Below are positions 1-8,321 of a stretch of 64,000 bases of DNA, in pieces; position 1 is the stretch's first letter, and every line of letters begins with the position of its first letter. The position numbers and the translations under genes are program-made. Source of the DNA: Hungatella hathewayi (lineage in GTDB: Bacteria > Bacillota > Clostridia > Lachnospirales > Lachnospiraceae); assembly GCA_025149285.1 (NCBI GenBank), contig CP102274.1:285524-349523 (forward strand), in the 5' to 3' direction. The notes beneath the pieces are model-generated. The model was not told the origin of the DNA and did not search any database. It saw only the letters and a program-made list of their open reading frames with translations.

Positions 1-1
1 C

Positions 2-1054
2 TATGAGAACGCGGTCGCAGTATCCGGAACCCATGGAAAGACCACTACAACCTCCATGATCACTGAGATCCTTCTGGCTGCTGATGCAGACCCGACAATC
101 TCCGTAGGCGGTATCTTAAACTCCATCGGAGGCAATATCCGGGTGGGCGGACCGGAGCTTTTTGTGACGGAGGCCTGCGAATATACCAACAGCTTCCTGT
201 CATTTTTTCCGACCATTGAGGTGATTTTAAATGTGGAGGCCGATCATCTCGATTTCTTCAAGGATTTAGACGATATCCGCCGCTCCTTCCGCCTGTTTGC
301 AGAGAAGCTGCCGAAGGACGGCATTCTGGTCATTAACAGCGATATAACGGATTATGAAAAGATTACGGAGGGGCTGCCCTGCCGTGTCATCACATTCGGC
401 AAAGAGGAGAGCAGCAAATACCGTGCGGAACAAATCCGATTCGATGAACTGGCAAGACCGGTCTTCGACCTGAGTGTGGATGGAGAAACAGTGGATACCG
501 TAGCTTTGGGGGTTCCCGGTGAACATAATGTGTATAACTCCCTGGCGGCCATTGCTGTATGTATGGAACTGGGGATATCTCTGGAGATGATAAAGAAGGG
601 ACTGTGGAAATTCACGGGTACAAACCGCCGCTTTGAGAAGAAGGGAGAACTGGGAGGCATCACCATTATCGATGATTATGCCCATCATCCGCAGGAAATC
701 AGCGCCTCTCTGGCGACAGCGCTGAATTATCCGCACCGGAAGCTGTGGGTCGTATTCCAGCCCCATACGTATACGCGGACAAAGGCCTTTCTTGACGAAT
801 TTGCAGAGGCCCTGTCCATGGCTGACGAAGTAATCTTAGCAGATATCTACGCCGCCCGCGAAACCGACAATTTAGGCATCAGTTCCAAAGATATTGTCGA
901 CAGAATCGAGGCGAAGGGGGTAAAAGCCCATTATATTCCGTCCTTTGATGAAATAGAAACATTTATTTTGGAAAACTGTATACACGGTGATTTGTTGATA
1001 ACTATGGGGGCCGGAGACATTGTAAAAGTGGGAGAAAAGCTGTTAGGTAATTAG
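2..1054 (+). CDS. murC: UDP-N-acetylmuramate--L-alanine ligase, 3' part (5' end outside window)
   Basis: MurC uses ATP to attach L-alanine to UDP-MurNAc in the cytoplasm, the first step of the peptidoglycan stem peptide. The frame is open from base 2, so the gene is cut by the window edge; about 350 residues remain of the usual 450 or so, and the N-terminal UDP-binding part is missing. The fragment starts just before the P-loop GTHGKTTTTSM, continues with NVEADHLDFF of the central ligase domain, and has IDDYAHHP at the start of the C-terminal domain. It ends with TAG at 1052-1054, immediately followed by the first DnaA box. No other mur gene is next to it. Identity is firm. Confidence 0.96.
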   Translation, partial: YENAVAVSGTHGKTTTTSMITEILLAADADPTISVGGILNSIGGNIRVGGPELFVTEACEYTNSFLSFFPTIEVILNVEADHLDFFKDLDDIRRSFRLFAEKLPKDGILVINSDITDYEKITEGLPCRVITFGKEESSKYRAEQIRFDELARPVFDLSVDGETVDTVALGVPGEHNVYNSLAAIAVCMELGISLEMIKKGLWKFTGTNRRFEKKGELGGITIIDDYAHHPQEISASLATALNYPHRKLWVVFQPHTYTRTKAFLDEFAEALSMADEVILADIYAARETDNLGISSKDIVDRIEAKGVKAHYIPSFDEIETFILENCIHGDLLITMGAGDIVKVGEKLLGN

Positions 1055-1253
1055 TTATCCACATTATCCACATAGTTTTCAACATTTTATGTAAAGAAGC
1101 TATGTGGATTTTTTAATTAACATAAATTATTGACTTACAATTTTAGAAATAACGGATTTATGCGGCATTCGACACAAATCCCCATAATTTTTAAGATTAT
1201 GTATACCTGGTTTCCACATTATCCACATTATCCACAATTACTTTGGTGGATAA
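1055..1253. promoter_or_regulatory. DnaA-box cluster in the murC-dnaD intergenic region
   Basis: Four perfect TTATCCACA boxes lie here as two head-to-tail pairs, at 1055-1063/1064-1072 and 1219-1227/1228-1236, with no base between the boxes of a pair. Near matches are GTTTCCACA at 1210-1218 and TTATCCACC on the minus strand at 1245-1253. The DNA between the pairs is AT-rich. Bases 1066-1075 and 1100-1109 form an inverted repeat followed by a T-run, so the first pair may also act as the murC terminator. TTATCCACA is the known bacterial DnaA site. That DnaA binds here and controls the following primosome genes is inference. Confidence 0.8.
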
Positions 1254-1282
1254 CTCCCCCTATTTCTTTTTAAGGGGACTTA

Positions 1283-1291
1283 TGGTATACT
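1283..1291 (+). promoter_or_regulatory. Extended -10 promoter for the dnaD-dnaI genes
   Basis: The sequence TGGTATACT is an extended -10 element (TG, one base, TATACT at 1286-1291) about 40 bases before the dnaD-like start. No good -35 box is visible, as is usual for extended -10 promoters. It lies about 30 bases after the last DnaA-box-like site, so DnaA bound to the cluster could affect it. Confidence 0.55.
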
Positions 1292-1330
1292 ATGAGCACT
1301 TGGTGAGGCAGTTCACGTACAGGGTACAGG

Positions 1331-2581
1331 ATGAAAAGTGAGGTTATGGCGGTGGATTTTAAAAGCAGTTTTAAAGTGAGTGCGACGTTGGTAGCCAACG
1401 AGTTTATTGATACATATATGGCATCGGCCAATGGGGAGTATATCAAGGAGTATCTTTTTGTGCTTCGCCATGAGGGGGAAGCGGTGACGGTCTCCATGAT
1501 CGCGGATGCCATTAACCACACGGAATCAGATGTAACACGTGCGTTGTCTTACTGGAAAAAGCTGGGGGTTCTGGAGGCGTCTGTGGATAAAGTCCCCGTC
1601 GATGGCCCTGATGTGGATAAATGGCCTGCGGCGGCTCAGACGGCCTGCGCCGGCGGCATGATTACGGAAAGTATGGAATCTCCGCTGAATGGAGTGTTTC
1701 CGGAGGCCTGTGTGGCTGTACAGTCCTCTTATGACTACGTGGAGAGACCGGTAAAGGGAAGCGGCACCGGTACTGTTGTGTACGGAGAAGCGGCTGTCCC
1801 GGAGAAGAGGGAGGCCGTCCTTACTGCCCCGGAACCTGCCTCGGCGCAGGCCCCGGTTAAAAAGACAGAGCCAAGGCCTGTTTATTCCCCGGAGCAGATC
1901 AGCGGTCTGGCGGGGGATGAAGACTTTTCCCAGCTCCTATATATTGCCCAGAAATACATGAATAAAGTCTTCACGCAGCGGGAGTGTGAGGTGTTTGCCT
2001 ATCTCTATGACGGTCTGCACATGACGGCGGAGCTTCTGGAATACGTGGTGGAGTACTGCGTGCAGGGAGGCCACACCAGTATCCGCTATATCGAGACTGT
2101 GGCAATCAACTGGCACGAGTCCGGGCTTAAGACGGTGGAGGATGCCAAGGCATATGCTTCTTCCTTTACCCGGGATTCCTTTGCGGTGATGAAGGCCTTC
2201 GGTTTAAATGACAGAAAGCCGGGCGATGCAGAGCGTGAGATGATTGACCGCTGGTTTAAGACCTACGGGTTTACCAGGGAGCTTGTCCTGGAGGCCTGTA
2301 ACCGCACTCTGACGGCCACACACACGCCCAGCTTCAAATATGCGGACAAGATCCTTTCGGGCTGGAAAAAGGCCGGTGTGTGCTCCTTAGAGGACGTGAA
2401 ACGGCTGGATGAGCAGCATGCGGGGCGCACAAAGGGCAAGGGAAGCGGCAATGGAGCCGGCACCCAGGAGTACAGGGGAGGCGGGAACGGCCGCGGACGA
2501 AGTACCAACCAGTTTCAGAACTTTCCTCAGAGAGAGATCGATTATGATGCTCTGGTGCTGCAGCAGTTAACAGAAAATTAA
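1331..2581 (+). CDS. DnaD-domain replication initiation protein
   Basis: Likely primosome protein that remodels origin DNA and helps load the replicative helicase, as DnaD/DnaB do in Firmicutes. The N-terminal 90 residues look like a winged helix (HTESDVTRALSYWKKLGVLE). A linker of about 90 residues follows, then two DnaD/DnaB_2-type helical domains. Each carries the family motif YxxxIxxxW (YIETVAINW and YADKILSGW). The tail is glycine- and arginine-rich. Start is ATG 1331 or ATG 1346; neither ribosome site is decisive. The next gene follows after 10 bases and encodes a helicase loader, which supports the role. Two further perfect DnaA boxes lie inside the coding sequence (1582-1620). Confidence 0.88.
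   Translation: MKSEVMAVDFKSSFKVSATLVANEFIDTYMASANGEYIKEYLFVLRHEGEAVTVSMIADAINHTESDVTRALSYWKKLGVLEASVDKVPVDGPDVDKWPAAAQTACAGGMITESMESPLNGVFPEACVAVQSSYDYVERPVKGSGTGTVVYGEAAVPEKREAVLTAPEPASAQAPVKKTEPRPVYSPEQISGLAGDEDFSQLLYIAQKYMNKVFTQRECEVFAYLYDGLHMTAELLEYVVEYCVQGGHTSIRYIETVAINWHESGLKTVEDAKAYASSFTRDSFAVMKAFGLNDRKPGDAEREMIDRWFKTYGFTRELVLEACNRTLTATHTPSFKYADKILSGWKKAGVCSLEDVKRLDEQHAGRTKGKGSGNGAGTQEYRGGGNGRGRSTNQFQNFPQREIDYDALVLQQLTEN
1582..1620 (-). promoter_or_regulatory. Two DnaA boxes inside the dnaD-like gene
   Basis: TGTGGATAA, the reverse complement of the perfect box TTATCCACA, occurs at 1582-1590 and 1612-1620, exactly 30 bases apart and in the opposite orientation to the upstream pairs. 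Both fall in the same codon frame, encoding V-D-K. With the intergenic cluster there are six perfect boxes in 566 bases. Confidence 0.65.
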
Positions 2582-2591
2582 GGAGGGAGCC

Positions 2592-3587
2592 ATGTCGCTC
2601 AGCAATTCTCAGTATGATGCCATCATGCGTACTTATCAGCAGCAGCAGCTGCAAAACCGCCATGAGCAGGAAAACAGAATAGCGGAAGTTTATAAAAAGA
2701 TACCTGCCATAAAAGAACTGGACGACTCCATAAGCTCCTGTGCGGTAAAGAGCGCCAGAAGGCTGCTGGACGGTGATCAGGGGGCGTTAAAGGAACTGAG
2801 GGCGGAGATTGCGGATTTGAGGGAACAGAAGAGCGTTCTGCTTCGTGCATACGGATTTTCGCCTGACTATATGGAGATGCATTATAAGTGCCCGGACTGC
2901 CAGGACACCGGCTACTCGGAGGGCAGGAAGTGCCACTGCTTCCGGCAGGCCGAGATGAAATATCTTTATGCCCAGTCCAACATTGAAGAGATTGTAACAC
3001 TTGAAAATTTTTCTACTTTTTCTTTTGAATATTTTGATGACTCGTCGGTACTGCCCGTCCTGGGAAGAACGGTGAGGCAGTATATGAAACAGGTAGTGGA
3101 AACGTGCCACCGGTTTGTGGACGACTTTTCCACGGAACACGGCAATCTGCTGTTTACGGGGCCTACAGGGGTTGGAAAGACCTTTCTGACCAACTGCATT
3201 GCCAGAGAGCTGATCGACCGCTATTATTCCGTGATCTATTTATCGGCCAATGATCTGTTCGAGGTATTTTCAAAAAACCGCTTTGAGTATCAGGCGGAGG
3301 AAGAGATAAAAGGCATGTACCAGTACATTCTGGACTGTGATTTACTGATCATCGATGACCTGGGGACGGAGCTCAACAACAGCTTTACCTCGTCCCAGCT
3401 GTTTTACTGCATCAATGAGCGGCTGAATTCATCGAAGTCCACGATTATTTCCACGAATCATCCGCTGAATGAACTGAGGGACCGTTACACCGAGCGCGTG
3501 ACTTCCCGCCTGATCAGCAAATATACGATTATTCCGCTCTATGGTGACGATATTCGCCTGCGAAAGAAAGCAAAACGCGCTGATTAA
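2592..3587 (+). CDS. DnaI/DnaC-type helicase loader ATPase
   Basis: AAA+ ATPase expected to load the replicative DNA helicase. The N-terminal part is helical. A zinc-finger-like cluster follows near residue 100 (YKCPDCQDTGY, then KCHCF), as in DnaI. The ATPase domain has Walker A GPTGVGKTFL and Walker B LLIIDDLGTE, and an arginine-rich sensor region (RYTERVTSRL) follows. Length 331 is normal for DnaI. The AAGGAGGGAGCC ribosome site sits 5 bases before the ATG. It is almost certainly cotranscribed with the DnaD-like gene, so the pair makes a small replication-initiation operon. It could be named dnaC or dnaI; orthology to either is not proven. Confidence 0.92.
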   Translation: MSLSNSQYDAIMRTYQQQQLQNRHEQENRIAEVYKKIPAIKELDDSISSCAVKSARRLLDGDQGALKELRAEIADLREQKSVLLRAYGFSPDYMEMHYKCPDCQDTGYSEGRKCHCFRQAEMKYLYAQSNIEEIVTLENFSTFSFEYFDDSSVLPVLGRTVRQYMKQVVETCHRFVDDFSTEHGNLLFTGPTGVGKTFLTNCIARELIDRYYSVIYLSANDLFEVFSKNRFEYQAEEEIKGMYQYILDCDLLIIDDLGTELNNSFTSSQLFYCINERLNSSKSTIISTNHPLNELRDRYTERVTSRLISKYTIIPLYGDDIRLRKKAKRAD

Positions 3588-3588
3588 C

Positions 3589-3617
3589 TTGACTATTTCG
3601 GCGCATAATGATATAAA
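3589..3617 (+). promoter_or_regulatory. Sigma-A-type promoter for prs
   Basis: TTGACT at 3589-3594 and TATAAA at 3612-3617 are separated by exactly 17 bases. The promoter begins two bases after the stop codon of the helicase loader gene, so prs and brnQ have their own start of transcription. Confidence 0.7.
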
Positions 3618-3658
3618 AGAACCGTTGTAAGACAAATGGATACGTTGGAGGAGAAGAA

Positions 3659-4837
3659 ATGTTATACGAAGAGAAGACGATTGAGACGATTCCGGTGGGC
3701 CCGCTGGGATTAATTCCGCTTAAGAGCTGTACGGAGCTGGGAGCCAAAGTAAACGATTATCTGGTGGACTGGAGACGGGAGCGTGAAAGCGAGCACAAGT
3801 CTACGATTGCATTTTCCGGATATCAGAGAGAGTCCTATATCATCGGGGCCAGCACACCGCGTTTCGGTACGGGAGAGGCGAAGGGAACGCTTTCCGAGTC
3901 AGTCCGCGGAGACGATTTATACATTATGGTCGACGTGTGTAACTACAGTCTGACCTATTCCCTTTGCGGGATGACAAACCACATGTCTCCCGATGACCAT
4001 TTTCAGGATTTAAAACGAATCATCGCGGCAGCGGCCGGCAAAGCCCGCCGTATTAATGTGATTATGCCGTTCTTATATGAGAGCAGACAGCACAAGAGAT
4101 CCAGCAGAGAATCCCTGGACTGCGCACTGGCACTTCAGGAGCTGACCAATATGGGTGTTGAGAACATCATTACCTTTGACGCTCACGACCCGAGAGTACA
4201 GAATGCGATTCCGCTAAAGGGATTTGAGACGGTTCAGCCGATTTATCAGTTTATCAAATATCTTCTGAGAGAAGAGAAGGAACTGCAGATTGACAGCGAC
4301 CATATGATGGTGATCAGCCCGGATGAAGGCGGCATGGGACGTGCTGTATACTTTGCCAATGTGCTTGGTCTTGACATGGGTATGTTCTATAAGCGCCGCG
4401 ACTATACACAGATTGTCAATGGACGCAATCCGATCGTAGCGCATGAATTCCTGGGCAGCAGCGTGGAAGGGAAAGATGTAATTATTGTGGACGACATGAT
4501 CTCTTCCGGCGAGAGCATGCAGGATGTGGCGAAGGAGCTGAAACGGCGTAAAGCGAGAAAAGTCTTTATCTGCTCCACCTTCGGTTTATTCACCAACGGC
4601 CTGGCCAAATTTGACGAATACTATGAGAATGGAACCATCGACAGGATTCTGACGACGAATCTGGTATATCAGACACCGGATCTGCTGTCCAGACCGTATT
4701 ATATCAATGTGGATATGAGCAAGTATATCGCACTGATCATCGATAATCTGAATCATGACGCTTCCTTGAGCGAGCTGCTCAATCCTACGTCGAGAATTAA
4801 CAGGCTCCTTGACCGTTACCGTGCGGGTGACAGGTAG
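3659..4837 (+). CDS. prs: Ribose-phosphate pyrophosphokinase (PRPP synthetase), long clostridial form
   Basis: Makes phosphoribosyl pyrophosphate from ribose 5-phosphate and ATP for nucleotide, histidine, tryptophan and NAD synthesis. The diagnostic PRPP-binding loop is VIIVDDMISSGESM, preceded by the KRRDY flexible-loop motif. FDAHDPRVQNAIP matches the ribose-phosphate site. At 392 residues it is roughly 75 longer than classical bacterial Prs, most of the extra at the N terminus. The GGAGGAG ribosome site lies 6 bases before the ATG. The brnQ ribosome site overlaps its stop codon, so the two genes are likely translated from one mRNA. Confidence 0.9.
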   Translation: MLYEEKTIETIPVGPLGLIPLKSCTELGAKVNDYLVDWRRERESEHKSTIAFSGYQRESYIIGASTPRFGTGEAKGTLSESVRGDDLYIMVDVCNYSLTYSLCGMTNHMSPDDHFQDLKRIIAAAAGKARRINVIMPFLYESRQHKRSSRESLDCALALQELTNMGVENIITFDAHDPRVQNAIPLKGFETVQPIYQFIKYLLREEKELQIDSDHMMVISPDEGGMGRAVYFANVLGLDMGMFYKRRDYTQIVNGRNPIVAHEFLGSSVEGKDVIIVDDMISSGESMQDVAKELKRRKARKVFICSTFGLFTNGLAKFDEYYENGTIDRILTTNLVYQTPDLLSRPYYINVDMSKYIALIIDNLNHDASLSELLNPTSRINRLLDRYRAGDR

Positions 4838-4844
4838 GAGATCG

Positions 4845-6170
4845 ATGGAACGATTGTCGAAACGGAACGTCTGTCTGGTAGGACTGACATTATTCTCCAT
4901 GTTTTTTGGGGCGGGAAATCTTATTTTTCCGCCCTTTTTAGGCGCTATGGCAGGGACGAATACCTGGACAGCCATGGCAGGCTTTGCGGTGACGGCCATT
5001 GGATTTCCGATTCTGGGCGTGATTGCAGTGGCGAAGGCCGGCGGACTTACCGGTCTGGCGGGCCGGGTCCATCCCGGGTTTGCGTCTGTTTTTACGCTCC
5101 TGATCTATTTGTCCATCGGACCGTGTCTGGCAATTCCCAGAACCGCCAGTACCTCGTTTGAAATGGCTGTAATCCCGTTTCTGCATGGCCGCGTTTCTGT
5201 GGGGAGGGCTCAGCTTCTGTATTCGTGCCTGTTCTTTGCCATTGCATTTCTGGTGGCTTTAAAGCCGGATAAGCTGACAGACCGGCTTGGGAAAGTGTTG
5301 ACTCCGTGTCTGCTGACTCTGATAGCGATTCTGTTTTTCGGCTGCATCTTAAAGCCGGCTTCGGTGTCTGGTTATGGGGGGCCGTCTGAGATGTATCAGA
5401 AGAATCCGCTTGTGAAGGGATTTCTGGAAGGATACTTAACGATGGATACCATAGCGGCTCTGAATTTTGGAATTATTATTTCTCTCAATATCAGCGCTCT
5501 GGGAGTGAAGGCGGAAGCCTCCATCATAAAAGAAACGATAAAGGCCGGAGTGATTGCCGGCGGCATCCTGGTTCTGGTATACGCCGCACTGGCTCATATC
5601 GGTGCGGTCGCGGGAGGCGCCTTTGGTTCTTTTGAAAACGGTGCGCAGACCCTGAATCAGATGGTGCGTTTCCTGTTTGGCAAGGCAGGGCTGATTATGC
5701 TGGCGGCTATTTTCTTTATCGCCTGTCTCAATACCTGTATAGGTCTGATTAGCTGCTGCAGCCGGTATTTCTGTACGCTTCTGCCCCGGATCGGATACCG
5801 GATGTGGGCGTTTATCTTTGCTGTTGTCAGCCTGATCATAGCCAATGCCGGACTGAACCGGATTTTGGAGATATCCGTACCAGTGCTAAATGCAATCTAC
5901 CCTGCGGCTATCGTACTGATTCTCCTCTCGTTTCTTTTCCCTGACGGGAAGCGGTGGCGGTTGGTTTACGTCTGTTCCATCGTTCTGACCGGAATTACGA
6001 GCGTAGCAATGGCACTGTATCAAATCGGCATAACGCCTCTGGGACGCGTGCTGCTCCTGCTTCCCCTGCACAGCCTGAATCTGGAATGGATCAGCCCGGC
6101 GGCGGTGGGGATTGTAATTGGAGTATTGGTTCGTTTCAGAGCGAACAAAAGAAAACTGCTTTTTGAGTAA
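4845..6170 (+). CDS. brnQ: Branched-chain amino acid transport carrier (BrnQ family)
   Basis: Membrane symporter for leucine, isoleucine and valine, driven by sodium or protons in the family. The protein is 441 residues with about twelve hydrophobic segments. Near the N terminus is the family signature MFFGAGNLIFPPFLG, and IGPCLAIPRTASTSFEM follows near residue 100. The start is ATG 4845: AGGAG at 4836-4840 overlaps the prs stop and gives good spacing, whereas an earlier in-frame start at 4809 would lie inside prs. A strong terminator follows directly. Substrate range cannot be told from the sequence. Confidence 0.93.
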   Translation: MERLSKRNVCLVGLTLFSMFFGAGNLIFPPFLGAMAGTNTWTAMAGFAVTAIGFPILGVIAVAKAGGLTGLAGRVHPGFASVFTLLIYLSIGPCLAIPRTASTSFEMAVIPFLHGRVSVGRAQLLYSCLFFAIAFLVALKPDKLTDRLGKVLTPCLLTLIAILFFGCILKPASVSGYGGPSEMYQKNPLVKGFLEGYLTMDTIAALNFGIIISLNISALGVKAEASIIKETIKAGVIAGGILVLVYAALAHIGAVAGGAFGSFENGAQTLNQMVRFLFGKAGLIMLAAIFFIACLNTCIGLISCCSRYFCTLLPRIGYRMWAFIFAVVSLIIANAGLNRILEISVPVLNAIYPAAIVLILLSFLFPDGKRWRLVYVCSIVLTGITSVAMALYQIGITPLGRVLLLLPLHSLNLEWISPAAVGIVIGVLVRFRANKRKLLFE

Positions 6171-6218
6171 AACCATGGGGCTGGATCCCAGTGGTTATTC
6201 TCAAAAAGCAGTTTTTTG
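6152..6218 (+). terminator. Terminator after brnQ
   Basis: A 16-base perfect inverted repeat (arms 6152-6167 and 6200-6215) surrounds an inner GGG/CCC stem and is followed by a T-rich tail. The left arm includes the brnQ stop region. The A-run on the left side also makes it usable on the minus strand, though the remnant gene that ends at 6237 is degenerate. Confidence 0.85.
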
Positions 6219-6236
6219 TTTTGCCCGGCAGTTCTA

Positions 6237-6431
6237 TTACGAATTACTAAATACATCAAAACTAAACTGGTGCGTTTCTCCGGATATTGATTCAATACTT
6301 AGTTCTATGGGGACGTCATACTGGTCATAGACAATATTTTCGATCACCAGCAGCGCTGTACCTTCCGGGACCTCAAGGGAGGCTGCCAGCTGTGGGGAAG
6401 CGCTGCGGGCCATGATGGACCTTCTGGAATG
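6237..6431 (-). pseudogene. Remnant of a GntR-family regulator (C-terminal UTRA domain only)
   Basis: Read on the minus strand this stretch encodes about 60 residues resembling the end of a GntR/HutC-type regulator. SIMARSASPQLAASLEVPEG is followed by a segment like LLVIENIVYDQYDVPIELS and a final FSFDVFSNS before the stop. In that family the UTRA domain binds the effector and follows an N-terminal winged helix. Here no helix-turn-helix region exists: upstream the frame runs into the 3' end of the YhaN-like gene. It is therefore most likely the tail of a deleted regulator. A short real peptide from ATG 6413 cannot be excluded. Confidence 0.55.
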
Positions 6432-6454
6432 GGCGGCAAAACCCTGTCTGCACA

Positions 6455-8317
6455 TCAAATCTCCACCAGATGATAAGGGATCAGATTCGCGGTCAGCATC
6501 TGCGCCTCCCTCTGATGGCATGTAAAGATAATTATCTGCCCTTCACAGGCCTTCACGAGCCATCTCAGGGCCGTCCTCAGCCTGTCATCGTCATAGAGGA
6601 CAAAGCTGTCATCAAAGATCAGCGGCATCTCCCCGTGGTCCCCGATGATCAGCCTGGCGGCAGCCAGTCTCAGCGCCAAGTATACCTGGTCCATGGTTCC
6701 GCTGCTGACCTGCTCTAACGGAACCAGCTTGGTCTTCGTATTGAGAAACACATTCAGGTTCTCATCCACACTTAAACTGGTATAAATCCCCCCTGTGATC
6801 CCTGCGATCAGGTCCGATGCGGTCTTATTTAGATAGAGACCGAAGGAATCCCGGATGGAAGAGGAGAGCGTCGTCATAGTCTCTAACGCCAGATCAATGG
6901 CGGCCAGTTCCTCGCGGATTCTGTCATTTTCTGCCAGGATATGCTTCAGGCCTTCTGCCTGGGTCTTGCAGGCGGAGAGGTGCTCCAGCTTCTTCTCCAG
7001 CTCCCACTGTGTCTTCTGCTGTTTCTCAATGACTTCCCCGCAGGTCTCCTGCCTCCCCTGAAGTTCCGTGATCTCGGCAGCCTTCTGCTCAATCGCGGTT
7101 TCCGACTTGGCAATGGCGGAACTCAGCCGTGTAAATTCGGCCATTCTGGCCTGAAATGCCCGCATGGCGTCCATGGAGATGGCAGTGTCGCCCAAATGCC
7201 TGGAAAATATCTCCTGCAGGACCTTGGCACTTAATTCCATGTCCTTCTGGCGATGGCGCAGACGAAGGTACAGGATAAGGCCGATCAGATAGAAGATAAT
7301 GGCGGCCCCCACCGCCGCGGCGATGTAGACCAGGGAATCCATCCCATAAGCAGCTGTCAGGTAATTGCTGTCGCCCAGATAGTAGACTGCGCCGGCACCG
7401 CACAGCAGCAGGGTGGCGATAACGAGCGAGAGCACCGAAAGGATCTTTTTCGATTTCCTGCCGCAGACCTCCTTCGCCTCCGTATACTCGTCAAAGGTCC
7501 CCTGTGTCTTGATGGAATAGGCGGTGATGGAATCCTGGTCGGTAAACTGATTATTAGCCAGGACCTGTTTGCCTCTGGCCACCTTCTGGATCAGCTCTTC
7601 CTTTTCCTTCTGCTTCACTTCCAGCGTATCCTTTACCTCCACGCGTATGCGCTGGTAAGCCTGAATCTGATTCTCATATTCAGGTGAGGCAATCTCTTTT
7701 TCCGTATTGCGGATCTCGCTGAGCAGAGAGGTATAGGTGCGGGCGGCCTCCGGAACCATCTGGGATTCCAGCTCCTTGTGCTGGCTCTTTAAAAAGGAAG
7801 TTGCCTTTGTGATATTAAGCGCGATATTGCCGGTCGTATTTAAATTGGCAATGTAATTCTTAAGCTCAGACACCATGCCCTCATCGGTAGCGCTTTTTAA
7901 CTGGCCGATGCTGACCGTGTTGTTGTAAGCAGTCTCACTTAAACCGCTTAAAAGGTCGTCGAGAAATGCCTTTGTCGGTTCGATCTCACGTCCCGCGGTC
8001 TCATCCACCACCTTAAATTCTTTCTTGTTCTTCTGAAACGTCCGTTCAATGCGGTAGATGTGGTCCTTATGCTCCAGCCGCAGCTGTCCCTCGTAGGTGC
8101 CGCTGTTCTCCCACGGCTCGAACTTGGAGTACAGATCGTTTCTGGAGGCCCGTCCGCGCTGTTTTTCGATGCCGAACAGCATGCCTCTGATAAAGGTATG
8201 GATGGTGGATTTGCCGGCCTCATTCTTGCCGTAGACGATATTCAAGCCGTCCTCGAAGGAAAGGTTCCGCCCGTGAAATTTTCCAAAACCGTTAATATAG
8301 ATATCCAGAATTTTCAT
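6455..8317 (-). CDS. YhaN/SbcC-like ATPase with a membrane-spanning middle
   Basis: Large ATPase of the SMC/Rad50 type, probably working with the nuclease encoded just upstream in DNA repair. The N terminus carries Walker A GKNEAGKSTIHTF, and the C terminus has a signature-like VSSGTMDQVYLALRLA and Walker B LIFDDSFVLYDD. The middle is coiled coil interrupted by two hydrophobic stretches (around ILSVLSLVIATLLLCGAGAV and the following YIAAAVGAAIIFYLIGLILY), as in YhaN proteins rather than SbcC. Length 620. The start is ATG 8317: AGGAG lies 8 bases before it, while the upstream in-frame ATG at 8335 would have the ribosome site inside the gene. It begins 4 bases after the nuclease gene. Confidence 0.85.
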   Translation of the reverse strand: MKILDIYINGFGKFHGRNLSFEDGLNIVYGKNEAGKSTIHTFIRGMLFGIEKQRGRASRNDLYSKFEPWENSGTYEGQLRLEHKDHIYRIERTFQKNKKEFKVVDETAGREIEPTKAFLDDLLSGLSETAYNNTVSIGQLKSATDEGMVSELKNYIANLNTTGNIALNITKATSFLKSQHKELESQMVPEAARTYTSLLSEIRNTEKEIASPEYENQIQAYQRIRVEVKDTLEVKQKEKEELIQKVARGKQVLANNQFTDQDSITAYSIKTQGTFDEYTEAKEVCGRKSKKILSVLSLVIATLLLCGAGAVYYLGDSNYLTAAYGMDSLVYIAAAVGAAIIFYLIGLILYLRLRHRQKDMELSAKVLQEIFSRHLGDTAISMDAMRAFQARMAEFTRLSSAIAKSETAIEQKAAEITELQGRQETCGEVIEKQQKTQWELEKKLEHLSACKTQAEGLKHILAENDRIREELAAIDLALETMTTLSSSIRDSFGLYLNKTASDLIAGITGGIYTSLSVDENLNVFLNTKTKLVPLEQVSSGTMDQVYLALRLAAARLIIGDHGEMPLIFDDSFVLYDDDRLRTALRWLVKACEGQIIIFTCHQREAQMLTANLIPYHLVEI

Positions 8318-8321
8318 TCGG

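Noticed and set aside
1055..1253. Chromosomal oriC
   Set aside because: The box density is origin-like, but dnaA, dnaN, recF and rpmH are absent and neighbours are murC and a primosome operon; without a genome-wide skew analysis it is safer to call it a DnaA-box cluster.
7253..7687. 144-codon plus-strand open frame opposite the YhaN-like gene
   Set aside because: Antisense to a coiled-coil coding region, with no start signal.
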